In this document: positions 15,908-22,940 of the stretch, in pieces
How the letters are laid out: each line of letters opens with the position of its first letter
How positions within the stretch are numbered: position 1 is the first letter of the stretch
NCBI GenBank assembly: GCA_002395605.1
Contig: DGXO01000079.1
Coordinates: forward strand, 1 to 32,266
Direction: 5' to 3'
Length of the DNA stretch: 32,266 nt
From: Bacteroidales bacterium UBA4230
GTDB lineage: Bacteria; Bacteroidota; Bacteroidia; Bacteroidales; UBA932
Position numbers and translations under genes: made by a program
The notes under the pieces: model-generated
What the model saw: the letters and a program-made list of their open reading frames with translations, nothing else
Database searches by the model: none
Told to the model about the DNA's origin: nothing

Positions 15908-15916
15908 CTGATTGGA

Positions 15917-16009
15917 TTAGCGGAAATACTCGTATTTGTCGGTGAGTTTCTCCACCACTTCCAGCGTGTCAGCTTTGATGTACTTCTTGAGCATCTTAGG
16001 CGAGGCATT
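15917..16009 (-). pseudogene. C-terminal stump of a tyrosine integrase
   Basis: After a stop, 30 codons read NASPKMLKKYIKADTLEV and end DKYEYFR before TAA. This resembles the end of phage-type tyrosine recombinases, where GHAS..M.KYI contains the catalytic tyrosine (here Tyr10 of the fragment). The rest of the gene is missing: the fragment begins 11 bp after the codB stop, which looks like a deletion joint. It supports past integration at tRNA-Asp. Confidence 0.6.
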
Positions 16010-16019
16010 TCATTTTGAA

Positions 16020-17258
16020 TTAGCGATTCAGGGCCCTGCCTACAATATAAAGAAGGGCGGCCACAACCATGCCGTTGATTGCTGGGAATCCCCAGTGAAG
16101 GAGATTTGCCACCACGGCGCCGGCAACAACTCCGGCTACGGCCCACCAGTTCACATTTACGGCCGAAGCTGACAGGAACTTCTTCCCGTCCATGAAATAA
16201 CTGATTATTAGGATGATGCCAACTGGCGGCAAGGTGCAGTTAAGGACATTGAGCCAGCCGCAGAAATTCCAGTACAGCCACACCGCGGCGATGGTCCCGA
16301 TGATACCGGAAACAATTACCATGCTCTTCTTGGAGTATCCCGTGATGTTGGAAAGGCCAAGGCCGGCGCTGTAAAGGGCGTTGTCGTTGGTGGTCCAGAT
16401 ATTGAGGCCCAGCACTAAAACGGCCATGTAGAAGAGGTTGAGATTGAGCATCACCTCAAAAATGTCGTTGCCGCCTGCATAGATGCTGGAAACTGCGCCG
16501 AAAAGGAACATGAGGCTGTTGCCAAGGAAGAAAGCGATTATGGTTGTGACAAGCCCCACCTTTCCGCTCTTTGCAAAGCGCGTGAAGTTTGGCGTGGCCG
16601 TTCCGCCGGAAACGAAACTACCCACCACAAGGCCCGCACCGGCAATTATTCCAAGGTCCTTAGTGCCCTGGTTAAACTGCTCAATGAGCCCCAGATCTCC
16701 CCTTTTCACGGCAAGGATCATTGCCACGGTGCCAAGGATTGCCACGGCGGGAACCGCAATATAACTAACTATGGTAAGGCTCTTTATGCCGAAGTAAGCG
16801 CTTGCTGTCATTAGGATGCCGGCAATGCCCACAAGAAGATATCCCTGCCACGGCATGGAGTCCGGAGTAACTTCCAGTCCAAGGATTTCCTTGGCCACGG
16901 GGATTGCGAACATGGCAAGTCCCACCCCGAACCATCCTATCTGCGTGAAGCTAATCATGGCGCTGGGAAGCCAGCTTCCCTTTATGCCGAAACTACGCCT
17001 GGCCAGCATATCCAGGGACAGCCCGGTTTTGGCGCCGATATAACCCAGCGCTCCGGTGTAGGCTGCCAGGATGAGGCCGCCAAGGATAAGCGCCCATACA
17101 AAGCCGGAGAAATTGAGCCCTGCGGCAAGTTGCTGGCCCACCCACATGCTGGCCGAAAAGAAGGTGAAGCCAAGCATGAGCATGAACATGCTGAGGGTAG
17201 ATTTACGTCCGGCGGCGTCTACAGGCCTTGATGAGTAATCCAAATCCGTAGTTTTCAT
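16020..17258 (-). CDS. NCS1-family nucleobase permease, CodB-like
   Basis: A 412-residue membrane protein with about twelve hydrophobic spans and the features of the cytosine/purine NCS1 transporters: a short polar N terminus, then MLGFTFFSASMWVGQQLAAGL (span 1), the SLDMLARRSFGIKGSW loop, and later ATPNFTRFAKSGK and NIWTTNDNALYSAGLGLSN, which match the CodB pattern NxWTTNDNxLY. It would import cytosine or a related base by ion or proton symport. It lies 12 bp after a phosphoribosyltransferase-like gene on the same strand, so uptake and conversion of a base to a nucleotide may be coupled. The substrate is inferred. Confidence 0.88.
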   Translation of the reverse strand: MKTTDLDYSSRPVDAAGRKSTLSMFMLMLGFTFFSASMWVGQQLAAGLNFSGFVWALILGGLILAAYTGALGYIGAKTGLSLDMLARRSFGIKGSWLPSAMISFTQIGWFGVGLAMFAIPVAKEILGLEVTPDSMPWQGYLLVGIAGILMTASAYFGIKSLTIVSYIAVPAVAILGTVAMILAVKRGDLGLIEQFNQGTKDLGIIAGAGLVVGSFVSGGTATPNFTRFAKSGKVGLVTTIIAFFLGNSLMFLFGAVSSIYAGGNDIFEVMLNLNLFYMAVLVLGLNIWTTNDNALYSAGLGLSNITGYSKKSMVIVSGIIGTIAAVWLYWNFCGWLNVLNCTLPPVGIILIISYFMDGKKFLSASAVNVNWWAVAGVVAGAVVANLLHWGFPAINGMVVAALLYIVGRALNR

Positions 17259-17270
17259 GATACCTATACT

Positions 17271-18326
17271 TTATTTATACATTTTTCTCAATGAATCCAT
17301 GCTGGAAAGCCTTCTGCGGGCAATTTCCGCAAGGTCCAGCCGCGCCGCGCCGGAAATGAACTCCTGCTCCTTTTTCCACAGCCCTTCCCATGCATCCGGA
17401 ATGCCGGTCACAATCTTCCACTCTTCATAGGACAAAGGAGAGGGATACCCCAGCTTTTCACCTGCAAGGGCCTTAGGGTCAATAATATGAGCCCTTTCCA
17501 AAATGCCTTCCCAGTACTCCGAGACTTCATCTATATGAAGTGGAATCTCATAACGGCGGGCGCCGCCGTCGTAGATTATGCATTTTTCAAACAGGGAATC
17601 CGGGTGCTCCATAACGTGGCTGCGGAACTCCGGAGCCACCACTCCCCCATTCCAGCCGAAATCTATGTCCTTCACGTTGATGCCGCTTGCCCCGGGGCCT
17701 CCATATACCGTGAACATACCCTCAAAGAAGAAGCAGTCAAACCCCTCAAAACCGGGGAACAGTTCGCTTAGCCTGGGTGTCATCTCTTCCATAAGTTCCA
17801 CGGCCCTGGTGCCTCCTATTGTGAAAAACACCATCCGCTTTATACTGCCTCCCCTTCTTTTGAATTCACCCACAACATAGTCAAGGCACCTCTCAAGCGT
17901 GGCGCCGGATGCAATTATGTCGCCAATAGCCAGTGTTCGGCCCGGGGTGGGACGAAGTTTCTCATACTTAATCTCAAGCCCGGTGATGACACTATTCTCT
18001 ATGATTCGCTCGCAGGAGACAAAATGCATGTCCCGCACCCTTATGCCTGCCTCTGCGCAGGCTTCTTCCAGCGGATAGTTAAGCCCGCCCCTAAGGATGG
18101 TCAGGATATCAAAATCGCCACCCAGGCCAACTGAAAGAAGGTAACGAAGGGCGGCGACGGTTTCACGGAGAAGGGCGGTGTAGCAAGGGAAACCAACAAC
18201 TTCCGGGGAAGAGAGGAGTTCCCGCGTGCCAGGACCGGACAAGACGAAATAGCGATTGCTTAGCTGGGGAGATACCAGTTTGTAGATATTTGTATCCTCA
18301 AAAAGGCCGAGTTGGCGTAGGTACAT
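17271..18326 (-). CDS. Phosphoribosyltransferase-like protein
   Basis: The 351-residue product contains a type I PRTase core. ILRGGLNYP resembles the substrate-side RGG loop, and TLAIGDIIASGATL matches the PRPP-binding motif, although the first acidic position is Gly-Asp rather than the usual Asp-Asp. A glycine-rich GMFTVYGGPGASGINV and a C-terminal helical region (from about residue 270) extend beyond a minimal PRTase. The gene is first in a two-gene operon with a CodB-like permease, so salvage of an imported nucleobase is the simplest idea. It could also be a PRTase-fold regulator. Its leader contains a hairpin followed by six T just before the ATG. Confidence 0.65.
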   Translation of the reverse strand: MYLRQLGLFEDTNIYKLVSPQLSNRYFVLSGPGTRELLSSPEVVGFPCYTALLRETVAALRYLLSVGLGGDFDILTILRGGLNYPLEEACAEAGIRVRDMHFVSCERIIENSVITGLEIKYEKLRPTPGRTLAIGDIIASGATLERCLDYVVGEFKRRGGSIKRMVFFTIGGTRAVELMEEMTPRLSELFPGFEGFDCFFFEGMFTVYGGPGASGINVKDIDFGWNGGVVAPEFRSHVMEHPDSLFEKCIIYDGGARRYEIPLHIDEVSEYWEGILERAHIIDPKALAGEKLGYPSPLSYEEWKIVTGIPDAWEGLWKKEQEFISGAARLDLAEIARRRLSSMDSLRKMYK

Positions 18327-18331
18327 AAAAA

Positions 18332-18356
18332 ATCCCGATTATAATATAACCGGGAT
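18332..18356 (-). promoter_or_regulatory. Terminator-like hairpin in the PRTase gene leader
   Basis: Reading leftward, ATCCCG (18356-18351) pairs with CGGGAT (18337-18332) and is followed at once by TTTTTT and the ATG at 18326. Since transcription appears to start at about 18350, this would be an attenuator or a structure that hides the start codon. Confidence 0.45.
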
Positions 18357-18357
18357 G

Positions 18358-18365
18358 CAAATATA
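18358..18365 (-). promoter_or_regulatory. -7 box for the PRTase-permease operon
   Basis: TATATTTG on the minus strand matches TAnnTTTG, 31 nt before the ATG at 18326. A -33 element is not clear. Confidence 0.45.
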
Positions 18366-18397
18366 ATGGAAAATCAGGAAGAACGCAAGAAAATGTG

Positions 18398-18405
18398 TAT
18401 CTTTG
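18398..18405 (+). promoter_or_regulatory. -7 box for the SMR transporter
   Basis: TATCTTTG fits TAnnTTTG and lies 31 nt before the ATG at 18437. It shows that the longer frame from a GTG at 18395 cannot be the true coding start. Confidence 0.5.
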
Positions 18406-18436
18406 CACTCCCTCGGAAGGGAAGGCAAAAAAGAAA

Positions 18437-18757
18437 ATGAACTGGATTATTCTTATTGTTGCCGGGCTGTGTGAATGCGGATTCACTTTCTGCCTTGGCA
18501 AGGCAAAACTGGCCGCCGGCTGGGAAGCATTTTGGTGGTATGCAGGCTTTGTGGTGGTTTCGGCCCTCAGCATGATTCTCCTTGCAAAAGCCACAAAAAC
18601 GATACCCATAGGCACCGCCTACCCCGTATGGACGGGAATAGGAGCCGTTGGAACGGTGCTTATAGGTATTCTGGTGTTCAAGGAGCCAGCCACCTTCTGG
18701 CGCCTGTTTTTCATTGTAACCCTCATCAGTTCGGTGGTAGGGCTGAAGATGGTTTAA
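18437..18757 (+). CDS. Small multidrug resistance (SMR) family transporter
   Basis: A 106-residue protein with four membrane spans. Span 1 (NWIILIVAGLCECGFTFCL) has the conserved glutamate at position 13 that binds substrate and proton. TIPIGTAYPVWTGIGAVGTV and GILVFKEPATFWRLFF are standard SMR motifs of spans 3 and 4. SMR proteins act as antiparallel dimers in the inner membrane and export cations in exchange for protons. Position E13 resembles the SugE/Gdx guanidinium exporters as much as EmrE, and I cannot decide. The gene stands alone, divergent from the PRTase gene and 38 bp before hydE. Confidence 0.88.
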   Translation: MNWIILIVAGLCECGFTFCLGKAKLAAGWEAFWWYAGFVVVSALSMILLAKATKTIPIGTAYPVWTGIGAVGTVLIGILVFKEPATFWRLFFIVTLISSVVGLKMV

Positions 18758-18779
18758 GACTCGATTGGTGGAAATTGCG

Positions 18780-18787
18780 TAAATTTG
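18780..18787 (+). promoter_or_regulatory. -7 box for hydE-hydG
   Basis: TAAATTTG fits TAnnTTTG and ends 8 nt before the hydE ATG, suggesting a very short leader. No convincing -33 element. Confidence 0.4.
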
Positions 18788-18795
18788 AATCGGCT

Positions 18796-19734
18796 ATGAT
18801 TGAAACCCTTAGAAACACCCGTGACCTGCCGGACCACGCCCTTGCAGAGCTTCTGGAAACCCCGGACCTGTCACTTGCCCGGAGGCTTGAGGCCTCTGCG
18901 CGGGAGGTGTGCCTTCAGGTGAAAGGCCCCAGGGTGCTTGTGAGGGCTCTCATAGAGCACAGCAATATGTGCCGGAACAACTGCCTGTACTGCGGTATTC
19001 GTAGGGGCAGGGCCTCCGTGAAGCGTTACTCCCTTTCCCCGGAAGAGATCCTTGGGTGCTGCGCCCGGGCATGGCGGGACGGAGTCCACACTTTTGTGAT
19101 CCAGGGCGGGGAGAATCCGGTACAGGCGCGGGCCCTTCTTCCGGTTGTGAAGGAAATCCGGGGCCGATACCCCCACGCCGCAATCACCCTGTCCCTTGGG
19201 GAGCTGCCCTTTGAACTGTATTCGGCCTTCAAGGAAGCGGGCGCCACAAGGTATCTCCTGAGGCACGAAACCGCAAATCCGGAGCACTACGCCAGCCTTC
19301 ATCCCGCCGGAATGACGCTGGAGAGCCGGATTGGGTGCATAAAGGAGCTCAAGCGCCTTGGCTATGAGACCGGCATGGGCATGATGGTTGGAAGCCCCGG
19401 CCAGACAACCAGAAACCTTATAGAGGACCTTCGGCTCATGCAGGAAATCCGGCCTCACATGATAGGGATAGGCCCTTTCATTCCCCAGGACGGCACCCCG
19501 TTTGAGAACTGTCCTCCCGGAAGCGCGCAAACCACCCTCCGGCTCATTTCAATACTAAGGCTCATGTTCCCTTCGGCCAATATTCCCGCCACAACGGCCC
19601 TGGCGGTGCTTTTACCGGGCGGCAAAGAGGCCGGAATACGCGCCGGTGCAAATGTAATAATGAATGTATATACTCCGGAAACGGAGCGGCTTAAATACGA
19701 CCTTTACAAAGGAAAAACCTCAAGAAATGTATAA
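18796..19734 (+). CDS. hydE: [FeFe]-hydrogenase maturase, radical SAM enzyme HydE
   Basis: HydE is a radical-SAM enzyme that works with HydG and HydF to build the diiron subcluster of the H-cluster. The 312-residue protein has the CRNNCLYCG motif (CX3CX2C) binding the SAM [4Fe-4S] cluster, followed by VIQGGENP, LSLGELPF, RHETANPEHYASLHP, GMGMMVGSPGQT and GIGPFIPQDGTPF, all characteristic of HydE within the BioB-like group. The ATG at 18796 sits just after a -7 box; a longer frame reaches back into the SMR gene and is spurious. The end overlaps hydG by 8 bp. Its length is a little short of the usual 340-350, the lack being at the ends, with the core intact. Confidence 0.93.
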   Translation: MIETLRNTRDLPDHALAELLETPDLSLARRLEASAREVCLQVKGPRVLVRALIEHSNMCRNNCLYCGIRRGRASVKRYSLSPEEILGCCARAWRDGVHTFVIQGGENPVQARALLPVVKEIRGRYPHAAITLSLGELPFELYSAFKEAGATRYLLRHETANPEHYASLHPAGMTLESRIGCIKELKRLGYETGMGMMVGSPGQTTRNLIEDLRLMQEIRPHMIGIGPFIPQDGTPFENCPPGSAQTTLRLISILRLMFPSANIPATTALAVLLPGGKEAGIRAGANVIMNVYTPETERLKYDLYKGKTSRNV

Positions 19735-21142
19735 TCCGTCATCACAATACGCAGATGAGTTCATCTGCCATGAAGAGATACTGGAAACCCTTGAAGAGGC
19801 TTCCGTGGAAAGCCGGAATCCCTTAAGGGTCAAGGAAATACTGGAAAAGGCTGCCCGTCTTAAAGGTCTCACGCACCGTGAGGCGGCCATCCTCATGGAC
19901 TGCACGGACCCCGGCCTTGAAGAAAAGATATATGCCCTGGCCGAAGACATCAAGCACCGTTTTTACGGAAACCGCATAGTGCTCTTTGCACCGCTGTACC
20001 TTTCCAACTACTGCGTAAACGGCTGTGTATACTGCCCTTACCACGCCAAGAACCGCACTATTCCGCGCCGTAAGCTCTCCCAGGAGGAGATTGAGGCGGA
20101 GGTCCGGGCGCTTATTCGCACCGGGCACAAGCGCCTTGCCGTGGAAGCCGGCGAAGACCCCGTCCACAACCCGCTGGAGTACATCCTGGAGTCCATCAAA
20201 ACCATCTACTCCGTAAACGAAGGCGGGAATTCTATCCGAAGGGTAAACGTAAACATCGCCGCCACGGACGTTGAGAGTTACCGGAAGCTAAAGGCTGCGG
20301 GTATCGGCACGTATATCCTTTTCCAGGAAACCTATAACAAGGAGCAGTACCAAAGGCTCCACCCCACCGGCCCCAAAAGCAACTACAATTGGCACACGGA
20401 GGCCATGGACAGGGCCCAGGAAGGCGGCTGCGACGATGTAGGGATAGGCGTACTCTTCGGCCTTTCCGGGTACCGCTACGAACTTGCGGGGCTTCTCATG
20501 CATGCCGAACACCTTGAGGCGCGCTTTGGCGTCGGGCCTCACACAATAAGCGTTCCCAGGATCTGCCCGGCAGACGACATTTCCGTGGACGATTTCAAGG
20601 ATGCGCTCCCGGATGCCATTTTCCGGAAACTGGTGGCTGTCCTTAGGATTGCAGTTCCCTACACCGGAATGATTGTCTCTACCCGCGAAAGCGCGCGCAT
20701 GAGGGAGCAGCTTCTCCACTGCGGCATCTCCCAGATAAGCGGCGGCTCACGCACAAGCGTTGGCGGTTACACCACCGTAGAGCGCCACGACGAAACCGCC
20801 CAGTTTGACATTGCGGATACCAGGCCCCTTGACAGCGTAGTGCGCTGGCTGCTGGAGCAGGACCACATTCCAAGTTTCTGCACGGCCTGCTACCGCGAAG
20901 GCCGCACCGGAGACCGCTTCATGAGCCTTTGCAAGAGCGGTAAAATAAGCCTCTGCTGCACTCCAAACGCACTTATGACCCTTAAGGAGTACCTTATGGA
21001 CTACGCCTCGGAGGAAACCCGCGCCGCCGGGGAGGCGATGATTCAGCGCAGCCTTAGTGACATCCCGTCAGAGAAAGTCCGCGGCATCTGCGAGCGCCAT
21101 CTTAAGGAAATTGAGGACGGGGCCAGGGATTTCAGGTTTTAA
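19727..21142 (+). CDS. hydG: [FeFe]-hydrogenase maturase, tyrosine lyase HydG
   Basis: HydG cleaves tyrosine by radical SAM chemistry and supplies the CO and CN ligands of the H-cluster. The 471-residue protein has the SAM-cluster motif CVNGCVYCPYH and the C-terminal second-cluster region beginning CTACYREGRTGDRFM and closing with a later CC.PNA, where HydG binds its auxiliary iron-sulfur cluster. The KLSQEEIEAEV, EAGEDP and TYNKEQYQRLHP segments fit ThiH/HydG. The start at ATG 19727 overlaps hydE by 8 bp; the longer reading from 19664 overlaps it needlessly. It meets hydF tail-to-tail with a 4-bp overlap. Confidence 0.95.
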   Translation: MYNPSSQYADEFICHEEILETLEEASVESRNPLRVKEILEKAARLKGLTHREAAILMDCTDPGLEEKIYALAEDIKHRFYGNRIVLFAPLYLSNYCVNGCVYCPYHAKNRTIPRRKLSQEEIEAEVRALIRTGHKRLAVEAGEDPVHNPLEYILESIKTIYSVNEGGNSIRRVNVNIAATDVESYRKLKAAGIGTYILFQETYNKEQYQRLHPTGPKSNYNWHTEAMDRAQEGGCDDVGIGVLFGLSGYRYELAGLLMHAEHLEARFGVGPHTISVPRICPADDISVDDFKDALPDAIFRKLVAVLRIAVPYTGMIVSTRESARMREQLLHCGISQISGGSRTSVGGYTTVERHDETAQFDIADTRPLDSVVRWLLEQDHIPSFCTACYREGRTGDRFMSLCKSGKISLCCTPNALMTLKEYLMDYASEETRAAGEAMIQRSLSDIPSEKVRGICERHLKEIEDGARDFRF

Positions 21143-22200
21143 GGGAGAGATACCCGGTCCAGGATTCCATGCATATAAGCCAAAGCTAAGCCGTAATTGG
21201 TTATTGGCACCCCAGAAAGGAGAGCCTTCCTTATACGGCTTCTGACGAGTTTGGAATTGACAGTGCACCCTCCGCAATGGATAATAAGGCTATAGACCGA
21301 CAAATCATCCGGAAAATCGTTACCAGCGGATACATCAACCACTATATTTGCCTTTTTCCTTAGCATTGCGGGAATCTTGACACGGCCGATGTCTTCTGTA
21401 TTGGGCACGTGCGTGCAAGCTTCGGCAATAAGCACTCTGGAACCGTCTTTAAGGCCGCCTATTGCCCTGGCACCTTCAGTCATTACACCAATATCACCTT
21501 TTTCAGCGGAAAGAAGGATAGAGAATGATGTGAGAGGCATTTCTGGCGGGATAGCAGCATTAACCAACCCAAAAACCTGAGAGTCAGTTATGACAAGGTC
21601 CGGACTGGTTTTCAGGGCATCCTGGAGTTTGTCCGGAGTACAGCAAACAGGTATGCAGCGGCGGTCCAGGAGCTCCCGGAGCACTCTCACCTGGGGAAGG
21701 ATAATGCGCCCCTTGGGAGCTTCGCTGTCCTGGGGCATTACCAAAACTACAACACTGCCGTGGTGAACCAATCGGCCGGTAAGAAAGCGCTCTTCCACTT
21801 TGGGAAGCACTGCAGCAATACGTTTGATAAGGGCTCCGAACTCAACATTTCTGTCTTCAACGGCCACTACAGGGACATCTCGTTCATCCAACTCTTTCTG
21901 CCACTTTGCGTCCTCCGGATTACCGGAAAGCAGCAGAACAGCCACATCCGTACTATCAATCACTTGCCTGGTCATGCGCTCACGCTCAGAGCCAAGTTCA
22001 CCACCATCGCCATATCCGGCAGTGTCCACCAGGACACAGGGGCCGATTTCAGGCAACTCAATGCGTTTTCGCACCGGATCAGTTGTTGTCCCGGGTCTGT
22101 CACTTACCAAAGACACCTTCTGTCCGGCAATGGCATTGACCAGCGTGGACTTACCGCTGTTGGTAGCCCCGAAAAAGGATATTTGGTACGGTTCCGTCAT
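21139..22200 (-). CDS. hydF: [FeFe]-hydrogenase maturation GTPase HydF
   Basis: HydF is the scaffold on which HydE and HydG products are assembled before transfer to HydA. The 353-residue protein starts with a GTPase domain (P-loop GATNSGKSTLVNA, switch PGTTTDP, DTAGYGD), continues with a dimerisation domain and ends with the cluster-binding domain, where CTH (in EACTHVPNTEDIG) and IIHCGGCTVN give the C-x-H ... H-C-x2-C ligand set. It is on the same strand as the hydrogenase subunits, 268 bp downstream of hydC, with repeat copy B between them. No separate -7 box was found, so it may be read from the hydB promoter. Confidence 0.95.
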   Translation of the reverse strand: MTEPYQISFFGATNSGKSTLVNAIAGQKVSLVSDRPGTTTDPVRKRIELPEIGPCVLVDTAGYGDGGELGSERERMTRQVIDSTDVAVLLLSGNPEDAKWQKELDERDVPVVAVEDRNVEFGALIKRIAAVLPKVEERFLTGRLVHHGSVVVLVMPQDSEAPKGRIILPQVRVLRELLDRRCIPVCCTPDKLQDALKTSPDLVITDSQVFGLVNAAIPPEMPLTSFSILLSAEKGDIGVMTEGARAIGGLKDGSRVLIAEACTHVPNTEDIGRVKIPAMLRKKANIVVDVSAGNDFPDDLSVYSLIIHCGGCTVNSKLVRSRIRKALLSGVPITNYGLALAYMHGILDRVSLP

Positions 22201-22227
22201 ATTTTATGATTGTGTCATATCTCTATT

Positions 22228-22440
22228 CCCCTGGTGTGGACCTGGTCCAGGGGGGTTGTGGACTTGGTCCAAGGGTAATTTGGACGAGGTGTCACCAGTT
22301 TTTGGACGAGGTACAAAAATAAGTGCTGGACCTGGTCCACCGACTACGCCTCTGAGGTACCTGTAGTGCATAGTGCCTGGACCAGGTCCACCGGATAAAA
22401 TGCCACCTCGTCCAAAAAAGTGCTGGACCAGGTCCACCAC
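22228..22440 (-). repeat. TGGACCTGGTCCA composite element, copy B, between hydC and hydF
   Basis: Five palindrome cores occur at 22237-22249, 22259-22271 (TGGACTTGGTCCA), 22327-22339, 22378-22390 and 22424-22436 (the last two TGGACCAGGTCCA), with TGGACGAGGTG and CCACCTCGTCCA in between and the CCTCTGAGGTAC block matching copy A. The minus strand stays open from the hydC stop (codons from 22467) to 22204, 87 codons, in the hydC frame, coding FGRGGI, GGPGPGTM, RYLRG, GPGP and PRPK, clearly the same peptide as in UvrA. There is no sign of a start with a ribosome site, so I treat it as repeat rather than a gene; a small protein from a GTG near 22440 is possible. Confidence 0.9.
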
Positions 22441-22467
22441 AGCTTCAATCTTCCTGCACTGAGTCTT

Positions 22468-22938
22468 CTATTCCCCAAATTCGGCCACAATCTTTTTGAT
22501 GTCGGAGGGGTTGAGACGGCCGTAGACCTTCTCTCCGATGGTGGCAACGGGGGCAAGGCCGCAGGCGCCTACGCAGCGGAGGCAGTCAAGGGAGAACTTG
22601 CCGTCCGGGGTGGTTTCACCTACCTCTATGCCAAGCACCCTCTTGAACTCTTCCAGCACCTTGTCCGAGCCTCTTACATAACAGGCCGTTCCAAGGCACA
22701 CTGAAACGGGGTATTTGCCCTTCGGCACCATTGAGAAGAAAGAGTAGAACGTCACCACCCCGTACACCTTTGATGCGGGAATGCCAAGTTCACGGGCAAT
22801 CACCCTTTGGACTTCCTCAGGGAGGTATCCAAGGGTATTCTGGCACTCGTGAAGGATGCTGATGAGTTCACCGGGATCATTATTGAATTTCCGGCAGATG
22901 GCCTCCACCTGACGGAGCGCTTCACACGATACTTTCAT
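22468..22938 (-). CDS. hydC: NuoE-like [2Fe-2S] subunit of [FeFe] hydrogenase
   Basis: The 156-residue thioredoxin-like ferredoxin shows the NuoE pattern: LISILHECQNTLGYLPEEV, SKVYGVVTFYSFF, then CLGTACYVRG and CLRCVGACGLAP, which supply the four cysteines of a [2Fe-2S] cluster. In trimeric hydrogenases this subunit (HydC) shuttles electrons to HydB. It begins 2 bp after the hydA stop and ends in TAG at 22468, followed directly by repeat copy B in the same frame. Confidence 0.93.
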   Translation of the reverse strand: MKVSCEALRQVEAICRKFNNDPGELISILHECQNTLGYLPEEVQRVIARELGIPASKVYGVVTFYSFFSMVPKGKYPVSVCLGTACYVRGSDKVLEEFKRVLGIEVGETTPDGKFSLDCLRCVGACGLAPVATIGEKVYGRLNPSDIKKIVAEFGE

Positions 22939-22940
22939 AA

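Noticed and set aside
18475..18795. Extended hydE reading frame overlapping the SMR gene
   Set aside because: The extra 107 codons are an out-of-frame reading of the SMR transporter; HydE homology begins at the ATG at 18796, just after a -7 box.
22204..22440. A conventional small gene between hydC and hydF
   Set aside because: Sequence is composed of palindromic repeat and shared with UvrA; no ribosome site or ATG start. Kept as a finding rather than a gene call.
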